DNA of 64,000 nt from Thiomicrorhabdus sp033238645 (GCA_033238645.1 BQXR01000004.1:183924-247923), one strand, 5' to 3'. Shown: positions 26,534 to 34,635, counted from the first letter of the stretch. Program-made: numbers and translations. The notes: generated by a model from the sequence alone, not told the origin.

Positions 26534-26938
26534 TTAGGATTGAGAACGCCCTAACTCAAACGCCTGAAGCATTGTTGCTTTAACATCAACATTTCCCTTA
26601 AAATCAGGTATTAACTTTTCAATTAGGTAGTCCAAGCGATCATCAACAGTTACTGTTTTGCACCACTGAATTAAACTATAGAGAGGAACAGGATCTTCTT
26701 TAATAAACTCAGCAGCCAAGCCTTCAGCACTAATCACATAAATATCATCCGCTTCCATTGCTTCAAACTGATACGAGTAAGTATCAACACCATACTTTTC
26801 AGCAATACGACGAGGAATTACCACTGGTAAGCCCTCTAGATAACTTGCATCAAAAAGTAGTGGTAGCTCAATTTGATACCTGTTCTCAACACCTCTAAAT
26901 GAGTTATTAAGCTCAATCGTTATAGAATTGTTCATCAT
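26534..26938 (-). CDS. 134-residue protein of unknown function, last gene of the cbb operon
   Basis: I do not recognise a family. The protein is acidic and appears soluble. It begins MMNNSITIELNNSFRGVENR and contains LEGLPVVIPRRIAEKYGVD. It ends with a helical stretch (DVKATMLQAFELGRSQS). It has no signal peptide, membrane segment or cysteine motif. It starts five bases after the cbbO stop, with AGGA just before a double ATG (26938 or 26935), so it is co-translated with cbbO. Position after the AAA+/VWA pair suggests a role in RuBisCO activation or assembly, but this is inference only. Confidence 0.85.
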   Translation of the reverse strand: MMNNSITIELNNSFRGVENRYQIELPLLFDASYLEGLPVVIPRRIAEKYGVDTYSYQFEAMEADDIYVISAEGLAAEFIKEDPVPLYSLIQWCKTVTVDDRLDYLIEKLIPDFKGNVDVKATMLQAFELGRSQS

Positions 26939-26943
26939 AATCC

Positions 26944-29202
26944 TTATTGAGTTAACTTCATAAAGACTTGAGGCAGCTGCTCTGGTAACTTCTCAACATG
27001 ATCAATCACGGTATAGTTATTACCAAAAATATCAGCAACATACTCATCTGCTTTTGGGTCAAGCGTAATACAGTAACTGTTTATGCCGCGATCCTGTAAC
27101 TCACGAACGGCAATCTTAGTATCTTGAATCAGAACTTGAGGATCCTTGGTATCAATATCCGCTGGTTCACCATCGGTCAAGATTAACATGATCTTCTTTT
27201 CAGTTTGCTGAGCTTCTAAGTAGTGAGCAGCATGACGCATAGCAGGACCCATTCGAGTTGAATAAGATGCTTCCATCGCAGCAATACGTGCTTTCACTTC
27301 ATCACAATAGTGTTCTGAATAGCCTTTAATATGGTGATAACGCACTTCATAACGTGTATCAGAGTGGAAACCTGCAATTGCAAATTTGTCACCTAACTGC
27401 TCAACCGTCCAAGCCGTGATCGCCAAAGCTTCTTCACTTAATTCAAGTAGAGTCTGGCCTGTACCTTCTACACGCTGATTCAATGACTGAGACATATCAA
27501 CCAGTAACATGACCGAAATACTACGACTATCCGTTGTATGACTGTAGTTAATACGAGGATCAGGTGCCTGACCACATTTATGATCAATAATTGAGCGCAA
27601 AGCAACATCTAAATCAAGCTCATCACCCTCTTCTTGAAAGCGGATTCGTTTCTTGTTCTGCGGCTTAAGCATTTCAATCATCTTCTTAAGACGTTTTGCT
27701 AAAGCACTGTGCTTCTCCATCAGGCGATCAATCTTACTCGCATCTCCCGAAGGGTGTAGACGCTCATAAACTGTTGTCCAATCAGGACGGTAGCTCTCTG
27801 AAAGATAATCCCACTCATCATAATGGCGTGGTGGCAAACCAGCATCCTGATCAACCAACTTCTCTTCAGGCTCATACTCATTATGCTCAAGTTCTTCGCC
27901 TTCATCATTCTCTTCATGATGGAACCACATGCAGCGGTTATCATCACGGTATGAAATTTCTGTGTCATCAAAAAAGATATCAGGATAACTATCACTATTT
28001 TTACGTGACTTCACATAAAACATAGTCCCTAGATCGCCCATCTCCTTGGTGGTAGATTCTTCACCCTTCTTCATAATCTCGTGGAACTGATTACGGTAAT
28101 CTTCAATCAGCTCATTTTCAGGTTCAAACGTCTCATCCATTAACGCACGAGACAGACGTGTTGCTCTATAACGTAGGCATGCCTGTGTCTCAGGATCACA
28201 CGCGCCTTTAGGTGGCACGGGATGCAAACTTAGGAATAGTTTTTTAAGACCAGGAAAACGCTTAATCGCTAAATATTCAATTCGACAGTCTTCAAAGGTC
28301 GATATAAACAACTGCATATGCGGTGCAAAGTTATCCGCCATCAGCGTATCAGACCAAAGCTTATGCCCCATCAAATGCGCTAAAGTTGCTCTATATCGAT
28401 CTAAACCAGAAACACCATTTTCATCTTCATAGACATCAGGGATAGCAAGTAGATCATCGTCTAGATAAGGTACTGGCTTACGTAACTGATCAAAGGCTGT
28501 TGCGAATGTCATAAACGGTAATTCACACTTCCACATACAGTCTTTCAGCATATAGAGATGACGTTCGACATCCTTGAAAATAGTTCCCTCACGCTCACGA
28601 TGGATAATACTACGAGCATCTTGAGACTTCAGAGAGAAGTATTCAACCTGCTGATCAGGACTGGCTTGATAGTTACGTGCACCGTATTCAACAAAGTTAC
28701 GAATCCCTTTCAGAGGAAGCACAGAAATAAGCTGTGACATTGACTCTAATAGCGGGATCATCCCAGAACTTTCATACAGAGAGTTGTGACCGTGAATAAT
28801 GGTTTGAGTCGTTGTAACATACTCATCAAGAATATCTAGATAAGCTTGTAACTCATCAATTGAATCAATACGTCGACAAACACCACGAAGTGACTCTAAA
28901 AATGGAATAATCGCTTTTTTATTTGGACTTCTAACAATCACATAGGCGTACTTAGAAACCATCTCTAAAGAGGCTTCACCTACGTGAGAAGCTATCTCAG
29001 GCATCTCTGCCAAGTAAACCAGACCGGGCTCAATACCCATACCAATTTTAAAAAGAAAATCTGCACCCTTAACATAGGCTTTTACACCTTCAGGCGAAAG
29101 GACTTGTACAGCCTCTTCAAGACACATTGGAAAGACTTCTTGAGGCTTCTCAAATCCTGTCGTAAAGAGCTGCTGATATTCAGCTAATAATTCTGCATCC
29201 AT
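26944..29202 (-). CDS. cbbO: RuBisCO activation protein CbbO (VWA domain)
   Basis: A 752-residue protein. The C-terminal third is a von Willebrand A domain with MIDAS motif DMSQS (in VMLLVDMSQSLNQR), a downstream threonine region, and LTDGEPADIDTKD. The N-terminal half is mostly helical, as in CbbO/NorD proteins. In studied autotrophs CbbO joins a CbbQ hexamer, and its MIDAS contacts RuBisCO so that ATP hydrolysis releases inhibitory sugar phosphates. An acidic linker (near residues 425-450, rich in Glu and Asp) precedes the VWA part. It lies between cbbQ and the 134-residue ORF. Confidence 0.95.
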   Translation of the reverse strand: MDAELLAEYQQLFTTGFEKPQEVFPMCLEEAVQVLSPEGVKAYVKGADFLFKIGMGIEPGLVYLAEMPEIASHVGEASLEMVSKYAYVIVRSPNKKAIIPFLESLRGVCRRIDSIDELQAYLDILDEYVTTTQTIIHGHNSLYESSGMIPLLESMSQLISVLPLKGIRNFVEYGARNYQASPDQQVEYFSLKSQDARSIIHREREGTIFKDVERHLYMLKDCMWKCELPFMTFATAFDQLRKPVPYLDDDLLAIPDVYEDENGVSGLDRYRATLAHLMGHKLWSDTLMADNFAPHMQLFISTFEDCRIEYLAIKRFPGLKKLFLSLHPVPPKGACDPETQACLRYRATRLSRALMDETFEPENELIEDYRNQFHEIMKKGEESTTKEMGDLGTMFYVKSRKNSDSYPDIFFDDTEISYRDDNRCMWFHHEENDEGEELEHNEYEPEEKLVDQDAGLPPRHYDEWDYLSESYRPDWTTVYERLHPSGDASKIDRLMEKHSALAKRLKKMIEMLKPQNKKRIRFQEEGDELDLDVALRSIIDHKCGQAPDPRINYSHTTDSRSISVMLLVDMSQSLNQRVEGTGQTLLELSEEALAITAWTVEQLGDKFAIAGFHSDTRYEVRYHHIKGYSEHYCDEVKARIAAMEASYSTRMGPAMRHAAHYLEAQQTEKKIMLILTDGEPADIDTKDPQVLIQDTKIAVRELQDRGINSYCITLDPKADEYVADIFGNNYTVIDHVEKLPEQLPQVFMKLTQ

Positions 29203-29265
29203 AATATTTCAACTCGATTTAATGGATAAAAAACCAAACACTAAAGTTTGATTACATCTAAAAAC

Positions 29266-29388
29266 AATCATGATCTAGATTGCTCTGATTCTGTTTCAAT
29301 ACAAGGCAGGAAGTAGGGAACATATAACCATATATGACCGTTTCCTACGCAGTAGTGGAGCAGAAGCAGAGTGAACTAGGGCATGATT
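29266..29388. repeat. ERIC-like palindromic element B2, between cbbQ and cbbO
   Basis: A 123-bp imperfect palindrome. The left arm (AATCATG..CTAG, then CTCTGATTCTG) pairs with the right arm (CAGAAGCAGAG, then CTAGGGCATGATT), which reaches the cbbQ stop codon. The core has AGGGAACATATAACCATATA and TGACCGTTTCC. It is the same type as the elements at 21559 and 38822 but has different arms and a different inner dyad. Confidence 0.85.
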
Positions 29389-30188
29389 TAGCCGAAAATC
29401 ATTTCTATTGCGTTATCTAATGTTGCACGAATGTCTACATCATCAGTAATCGGACGAACCATCGCCATCTTACATGCTTCAACTGGAGAAATACCCTGGT
29501 TGATTAAGGCTGCTGCATAAACCATTAAACGAGTAGATATCCCTTCATCTAATCCGTGACCTTTGAGGTTACGAGCAGTTTCACCAATTTTAACTAACTT
29601 AGCTGCTGTTTCAGCATCTACACTACCTTCTTTCTGAAGAATGCGTGCCTCTACATCTGCTTCTGCATAGTCAAAATCTAGTGCACAAAAACGCTGTTTA
29701 GTTGACTGTTTAAGATCTTTAAGCATTGACTGGTAACCAGGGTTATAGGAAATAACTAACTGAAAATCCGGATGCGCTTTAATTAACTCACCTTTTTTAT
29801 CTAGCGACAGTTCACGACGGTGATCTGTTAAAGCGTGAATAACAACCATTGTATCTTGACGTGCTTCAACGATCTCATCTAGGTAACAGATGCCTCCATA
29901 ACGAGCCGCCATTGTTAAAGGACCATCAACCCAACGAGTACCGTTAGCATCCAATAAGTAACGACCCACTAAATCAGAAGCTGTAATGTCTTCGTTACAA
30001 GAAACCGTAATGATTGGCTTACCAAGTTTCCAGGCCATATGCTCAACAAAACGTGACTTACCACAACCTGTAGGACCTTTTACCATGACTGGTAAACGTG
30101 TCGCATAAGCAGCTTCATAAAGCTCCACTTCATTTGATTGTGCATCATAGAATGGTTCGTTCTCAATCTTATACTGTGAAATGTCCAT
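29388..30188 (-). CDS. cbbQ: RuBisCO activation AAA+ ATPase CbbQ
   Basis: CbbQ (266 residues) is a MoxR-type AAA+ ATPase that forms hexamers with CbbO to reactivate RuBisCO. Walker A GPTGCGKS spans residues 38-45 and Walker B ICYLDE spans 100-105. The sensor region LVISYNPGYQ and a late arginine-finger area (STRLMVYAAALI) are present. The start at 30188 (MDISQYKIENEPFY) has GGAG seven bases upstream and fits the family better than the longer frame. It follows cbbM beyond an attenuator-like terminator, and its stop codon lies in an ERIC-like element. Confidence 0.96.
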   Translation of the reverse strand: MDISQYKIENEPFYDAQSNEVELYEAAYATRLPVMVKGPTGCGKSRFVEHMAWKLGKPIITVSCNEDITASDLVGRYLLDANGTRWVDGPLTMAARYGGICYLDEIVEARQDTMVVIHALTDHRRELSLDKKGELIKAHPDFQLVISYNPGYQSMLKDLKQSTKQRFCALDFDYAEADVEARILQKEGSVDAETAAKLVKIGETARNLKGHGLDEGISTRLMVYAAALINQGISPVEACKMAMVRPITDDVDIRATLDNAIEMIFG

Positions 30189-30308
30189 ATCAGTCTCCGT
30201 AACGTTCATGGTAAATATTAAGTGATTTAAATTTCTACTCTTTGTGCCTAACGACAAAAAAGTAAATAGCTAAATAACCTAGTGTATTGGTAGGTATTTA
30301 ATTTTGGT

Positions 30309-30338
30309 TAAAAAAAACCCCTGCTCGAAAGCAGAGGT
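30309..30338 (-). terminator. terminator or attenuator after cbbM
   Basis: On the minus strand CCTCTGC-TTTCGA-GCAGGGG is followed by eight T residues. It lies between cbbM and cbbQ, so it probably makes RuBisCO mRNA more abundant than activase mRNA. The stem sequence on the plus strand (CCCCTGCTCGAAA) matches the core of the C-run repeat family. Confidence 0.9.
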
Positions 30339-30377
30339 CCTTCTTGGCTCTTAAATAATAATTCGTAAACGAATTTC

Positions 30378-31757
30378 TTATTTATGAACACCCAACTTTT
30401 CTCTCCAACCTGGGAAGATCTTATCAGCATCACCAGGGAACGACTCGAATGCGCGTGCGAATTCGTTGTGCTCTTTAGCGTACTCAATAGGGTCAGCACC
30501 AGTCTTCCAGCAGTCATATGCCTGAGAAAGAGATGTTGCACCAGCAGCAGGAGAATCGATATGTCCGTAAGCACCACCACCAGAAGTGTTGATTAGGTTA
30601 CCGTGACCTAGGTTCTCGAAGAAACCAGGTAGACGTAGCGCGTTCATACCACCAGAGATGATAGGAGTCGTAGGCTTCATTCCGTTCCACTTCTGGTAGA
30701 ATGAAGGACCTTGACACTCATCTTGCTCGATCATGTATGCAATGTGTCTGTCATCAGCTCCACCTTCCATTTTACCGAAGCCCATAGTACCCACGTGGAT
30801 ACCTGACGCTCCCATAAGACGAGACATTTTAGCAAGAACGAATGCAGTATAACCACGAACAGATGAAGGAGACGTAATCGCTCCGTGACCTGCACGGTGA
30901 TAATGTAAGTACTGTGAAGAGTAGTTACGACGTGCGGTAGTTACCATACCTGGACCACCAACATAACCATCAACTAGGAAAGCAACTTTAGGTGCATTTT
31001 CACCGAAAGTTTCTAGGATGAAGTCTGCACGGTAGCACATTTCGTGGTGATCATCAGCAGTAATGTTTGCTGAGAAAAGCTTAGCTTGACCAGTAATATC
31101 TTCTGCTTTCTTCATTGCGTCAGCAACTAGAGGGATAACCTTCTTCATTGGACAGAAAACTTGGTTACCTTGAGGCTCATCATTCTTGATGAAATCACCA
31201 CCTAGCCAGAACTGAGATGCTGCAGAAGCAAACGGCTCAGGACGTAGACCAAGCTTAGGCTTGATGATAGTACCAGCGATATAACCACCGTTCTCTACAG
31301 GACGACCTAACATTGCCCATAGGTTAGAGATATCCACAGCTGGACCGTCATATAGGTACAACTTAGATTCTGGAATCCAGAAATCAGTCATCTGTAGGTT
31401 TGCACAATCACCCATACCTTGGTTGTTACCAATCGCAAGAGTAAGGAAAGAAACAATCATTGTTTTACCATCTAGACCGTTACGATCGAACAGGTCAAAT
31501 GGGTATGCAATTTTGATAGTTCCAGCTGCTTCGTCAATTTCATATACAAGAGCATCAACACCTTTAGTGAAGTCATCTGTAGTTGAAATTTCAACGTTAG
31601 TACCTGTAGAAGACTCAGCTGCAATGTGTGCTGCTACTTCTAGGAAACCGTATCCAGTTGCTGGAGTCATTGTATAAGCAACAAGAATATGTCCCTGACC
31701 TGCAATTAGATCTGATTCTTGTAACGATAAGTCAGCATAACGATTCGACTGATCCAT
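30378..31757 (-). CDS. cbbM: ribulose-1,5-bisphosphate carboxylase, form II
   Basis: A 459-residue form II RuBisCO that fixes CO2 onto RuBP; no small subunit gene is present. Lys166 (GTIIKPKLG), carbamylated Lys191, and metal ligands Asp193 and Glu194 (GGDFIKNDEP) fall at the same numbers as in the Rhodospirillum enzyme. Later motifs include HYHRAGHGA, FGKMEG (loop 6 lysine) and the phosphate-binding ISGGMNALR and NTSGGGAYGH. The leader is about 110 bases long. It is preceded by two lysR genes in the same direction and followed by cbbQ and cbbO. Confidence 0.99.
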   Translation of the reverse strand: MDQSNRYADLSLQESDLIAGQGHILVAYTMTPATGYGFLEVAAHIAAESSTGTNVEISTTDDFTKGVDALVYEIDEAAGTIKIAYPFDLFDRNGLDGKTMIVSFLTLAIGNNQGMGDCANLQMTDFWIPESKLYLYDGPAVDISNLWAMLGRPVENGGYIAGTIIKPKLGLRPEPFASAASQFWLGGDFIKNDEPQGNQVFCPMKKVIPLVADAMKKAEDITGQAKLFSANITADDHHEMCYRADFILETFGENAPKVAFLVDGYVGGPGMVTTARRNYSSQYLHYHRAGHGAITSPSSVRGYTAFVLAKMSRLMGASGIHVGTMGFGKMEGGADDRHIAYMIEQDECQGPSFYQKWNGMKPTTPIISGGMNALRLPGFFENLGHGNLINTSGGGAYGHIDSPAAGATSLSQAYDCWKTGADPIEYAKEHNEFARAFESFPGDADKIFPGWREKLGVHK

Positions 31758-31870
31758 TTTTCTTACCTCATATTAAGGGATGTGTCACTCTGCTTTTGCA
31801 GAAACTGATCAACATCCTTATCTTTTAAACTAAACCTTAATTTAGGTCTAATCCCGAAATTTGAGCGCTT

Positions 31871-31899
31871 ATTATATTGAGAATAACAAGCTTATACAA
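31871..31899 (-). promoter_or_regulatory. cbbM promoter
   Basis: On the minus strand a perfect -10 TATAAT (31871-31876) is separated by 17 bp from a -35-like TTGTAT (31894-31899). The weak -35 with an ideal -10 and spacing suits an activator-dependent promoter. Confidence 0.75.
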
Positions 31900-31928
31900 A
31901 TCAGTAATTTTGATTAAACATATAGACG

Positions 31929-31947
31929 ATAACCTATAGATACTTAT
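31929..31947 (-). promoter_or_regulatory. candidate LysR-type (CbbR) operator upstream of cbbM
   Basis: ATAA-N11-TTAT is a LysR-style interrupted dyad. It is 30 bp upstream of the proposed -35, near -65 relative to the expected start of transcription, which is where CbbR recognition sites usually lie. Confidence 0.55.
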
Positions 31948-31978
31948 AATTAACTTGATACATATCAATGTTGTAAGT

Positions 31979-32932
31979 TTACCCCCCCTGCTTAAAACGA
32001 GTTAACACCTCTTTTCCAAATGCTTCACCCTCTTGCTTTAAAAGTTTTATTAGCTCTTCTGCAGCAATAGATAGGATCTTTCCTTTTGGATAAGCCAAGT
32101 ACCAGTGCCTATTAATAGGGAAGCCTTCGACATTTAAAATACTTATCTCCCCTGCATTAATCTCTTTCATTAACGTCGACACGGCAGTCACTGTAATACC
32201 CAAATTTTGTAATAAGCCTAAACGGATAACTTCATTACCACCCAGAACCATTTCTATACGAGGTTCAAAATCGATATTATCAAAAAAGGTCTCTAACTGG
32301 GCGCGAATACCAGAACCCTCCTCCCTCATTAAAAAGGCTTCATTTCCGAGCTCTTCAATTTTGAGCTTCTTTCCGACTAGAGGGTGGTCACTATTCGCAA
32401 CAAAGGCCAATGGATTAACCGCCAACTGTATTGATTCAACATTCAAACCTTCAGGAGGCTGACCTAATAGATAGAAGTCATCTGCATTTTTAGCAATACG
32501 CTCTAATAAAGTCTTTTTATTTCCTACCTGCAGGATAACAGAGACATCTGGATAGGACTGGGTGAAATCATGAATCACTTTAGGTACAAAATATTGTGCA
32601 GTAGAGATAACAGACATTTTAACCCTACCACCCGAAAAACCTTTTATATGGTTTATCTTCTGCTCTGCAGTAGATAGCTGTGACAAAATTTCACTTGCTG
32701 CTATATTTAGGATCTCACCCGCTTCAGTTAAGTAAACTTTACGACCAATCTGCTCAAAAAGTGGTGCTTCAAGCACATCAACCAATTTTTTAACCTGCAT
32801 AGATACAGTAGGCTGCGTTAGGAACAACTCCTCTGCTGCCTTTGAGAAGCTATGATGACGCGCAATACATTCAAATACTTGTAACTGCCTTAAAGTTGCA
32901 TTTCTTGCTAAGACTGATATCTTTTCACTCAT
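31979..32932 (-). CDS. LysR-family regulator adjacent to cbbM (CbbR-like)
   Basis: A 317-residue LysR-type regulator. The N-terminal winged helix-turn-helix spans about residues 13-70 (LRQLQVFECIARHHSFSKAA, then TQPTVSMQVKKL). The C-terminal half is the periplasmic-binding-like effector domain. It lies directly upstream of cbbM in the same direction, which strongly suggests it controls cbbM; related CbbR proteins sense RuBP, PEP or NADPH. The last codons, KQGG-stop, are formed by a C-run repeat, so the C-terminus may have been reshaped by that element. The next regulator ends 12 bp upstream. Confidence 0.9.
   Translation of the reverse strand: MSEKISVLARNATLRQLQVFECIARHHSFSKAAEELFLTQPTVSMQVKKLVDVLEAPLFEQIGRKVYLTEAGEILNIAASEILSQLSTAEQKINHIKGFSGGRVKMSVISTAQYFVPKVIHDFTQSYPDVSVILQVGNKKTLLERIAKNADDFYLLGQPPEGLNVESIQLAVNPLAFVANSDHPLVGKKLKIEELGNEAFLMREEGSGIRAQLETFFDNIDFEPRIEMVLGGNEVIRLGLLQNLGITVTAVSTLMKEINAGEISILNVEGFPINRHWYLAYPKGKILSIAAEELIKLLKQEGEAFGKEVLTRFKQGG
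31981..31999 (+). repeat. C-run repeat, copy 6, overlapping the 3' end of a lysR gene
   Basis: Seven C residues (31982-31988) are followed by TGCTTAAAAC. Read on the minus strand, this encodes the final Lys-Gln-Gly-Gly and, with the adjacent TAA, the stop of the downstream lysR gene. It is the only family copy seen inside a coding frame. Confidence 0.85.
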
Positions 32933-32944
32933 GTAACACCATCC

Positions 32945-33871
32945 CTAACGCGTATCAGACATCGCTAATAACTTATTAATATCTGTTGTTTTTAGAAAGT
33001 CTAAAAATGCAGCCGCTGGCGGGGTTAACACCTTATCTTGAGATTTGGCGGCAAACCAATCACGCTTGAGCGGGAAGCCTTTTACATCAAGAATCTCAAG
33101 ATGCCCATACTTAGCTTCAATACGAATCGCATGCATTGGCAAAACGGAAAGACCTAGACCAGCCATAACACCTTGCTTAATGGACTCTGTGCTACCCAAC
33201 TCCATATAAGGCTCTATCTTTACAGAATCTTGAGTAAAACGCTCTTCCATAGCGAGACGACTGCCTGAACCTTTTTCTCGTACTAAGAAGTTTTCGTGTG
33301 CAATATTAGCAATTGAAATATTAGATTTTTTTGATAAATGATGCTTAGACGGCGCTACTACCACTAAATCGCTCTTGAAAAATGGGGTTGACTCCATTTT
33401 TAACTCTGGCGGCACTCTTCCCATTATTGAGAGATCATACTGGTTTTGCTTTAACTCATCTAAGATACGTCGTCTATTGATAACTGTTATACGCGGTACG
33501 ACATCAGGGTACAAATTTAAAAAAGCTTTTAGTATGTAAGGAATAAAATACTTTGCGGGTGTAACCACCGCAAGCTTTAACTCACCAGCAACGTTTTCCT
33601 GCTGAAATCTAATATTTAGATTGAGATCTTTCAGCTCTTCTAAAATCTTCTGACAACTTGCATACATATGTTCACCAGCTACCGTCAAATAGATTTTTCG
33701 TGAAACAACCTCTATTAATTTAATGTCATTATTTTCTTCCAAACGTTTAATTTGAATAGAAACGGCAGGTTGAGAAAGATTCAATTCTTCCGCTGCATGA
33801 GTGTAACTTCTAAGTCTAGCAACCGCTTCAAATATACGAATTTGCTGGGATGTAATGTGTAATCTGTGCAC
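32945..33871 (-). CDS. second LysR-family regulator of the cbb region
   Basis: A 308-residue LysR-type regulator from a GTG at 33871 with AGAGG nine bases upstream. An ATG 26 codons further up lacks a ribosome site and adds residues atypical of the family. The helix-turn-helix contains QIRIFEAVARLRSYTHAAEE and LSQPAVSIQIKRLE. The effector domain ends near LDFLKTTD. It precedes the other lysR gene by 12 bp, so the two are probably co-transcribed. The overall similarity suggests an old duplication. Which of the two is the true RuBisCO regulator cannot be told from sequence. Confidence 0.9.
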   Translation of the reverse strand: MHRLHITSQQIRIFEAVARLRSYTHAAEELNLSQPAVSIQIKRLEENNDIKLIEVVSRKIYLTVAGEHMYASCQKILEELKDLNLNIRFQQENVAGELKLAVVTPAKYFIPYILKAFLNLYPDVVPRITVINRRRILDELKQNQYDLSIMGRVPPELKMESTPFFKSDLVVVAPSKHHLSKKSNISIANIAHENFLVREKGSGSRLAMEERFTQDSVKIEPYMELGSTESIKQGVMAGLGLSVLPMHAIRIEAKYGHLEILDVKGFPLKRDWFAAKSQDKVLTPPAAAFLDFLKTTDINKLLAMSDTR

Positions 33872-33961
33872 TTTAATAAACCTCTTAAACAGCCTTACCC
33901 CGTTAAGCTTTTGGACATTAATCCATAAACAAATATTAATAGTAGACATAACGGTTAATGT

Positions 33962-34044
33962 TTGGCTAAATTTTCTTTTACGCTAAGATAGCGAGCTCTG
34001 ATTTAAATAGCAGTTCGTAACTGGACATTTCTGGCTGCTTTTTT
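33962..34044 (+). ncRNA. candidate small RNA with its own promoter and terminator
   Basis: TTGGCT-N16-TAAGAT could be a sigma-70 promoter. About 20 bp after it begins AGCAG, an inner hairpin CAGTT-CGT-AACTG, and CTGCT with a six-T run ending at 34044. The transcript would be about 50 bases. It is upstream of and divergent from the regulator pair. The evidence is only sequence shape, so this is tentative. Confidence 0.3.
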
Positions 34045-34480
34045 ATTCAGGTTTCAGTCTTTCTTAATTTAAGAGAGTATTAGGTAGCTAGGGCCTTTGT
34101 ACAAGGCTCTAGAAATCTATCAATCCTCCAGTGCATTTCAATGGCTCTTTCTGCATACAGCCTGCTCAGGCAAGTCACAAGTATGCACTCTACAACTATA
34201 AATCGTAGTCATCGTAACAGTTGAACTCTCAATTGACACTTAAACTTTTATATGGATAAATTTACTCATTATTAGCAGCTATTATAAAGGGCACACATAT
34301 TAATTGAAGGTTTTGTCCAACCTACTGTATTTTTATAGGCCATATTGAAGATTAAGGTTAAAGGAATATTGTTATATATTTACTAATCAAGTACTACCAT
34401 CAACCCCAATCTCATAAACGAGATTAATTGCTGACAATTAAAACAGCCCTTGGTAACAACTTATGCATACCGCCCTACTT

Positions 34481-34496
34481 CCCCCCCCTGCTCAGT
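34481..34496 (+). repeat. C-run repeat, copy 7
   Basis: Eight C residues (34481-34488) are followed by TGCTCAGTTT and, nine bases later, AGCTCA. It lies upstream of the fba terminator. Copy 9 at the sod 3' end has the same CAGTTTNNNAGCTCA extension. Confidence 0.85.
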
Positions 34497-34548
34497 TTAT
34501 TAGCTCACTCTGTTAATACTCTTATAGACACTTGTGAATGCCAGAAAC

Positions 34549-34576
34549 AAAAATAGCGCCATAAGGCGCTATTTTT
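34549..34576. terminator. terminator of the tkt-gap-pgk-pyk-fba run
   Basis: AAAAATAGCGCC and GGCGCTATTTTT are exact inverse complements around ATAA. On the minus strand it is an ideal intrinsic terminator after fba; it would also stop plus-strand transcripts. Confidence 0.95.
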
Positions 34577-34635
34577 GATGATAAGAGCAGAAACTCTACT
34601 CTCATTCAGCCAAGCTGAATCTAAAACAATCTAAA

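Larger units (their letters stand above)
33872..34635. other. 764-bp gap between the regulator pair and fba
   Basis: I see no protein gene. On the plus strand there is a promoter-like pair TTGGCT (33962) and TAAGAT (33984), with a terminator-like structure about 20-55 bp later. Another TTGACA stands at 34233-34238, 16 bp before GATAAA. Hairpin AATCTC-ATAAAC-GAGATT lies near 34410, a C-run copy at 34481, and the fba terminator at 34549. Part of the gap presumably holds the promoter of the regulator pair on the minus strand. Confidence 0.5.
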
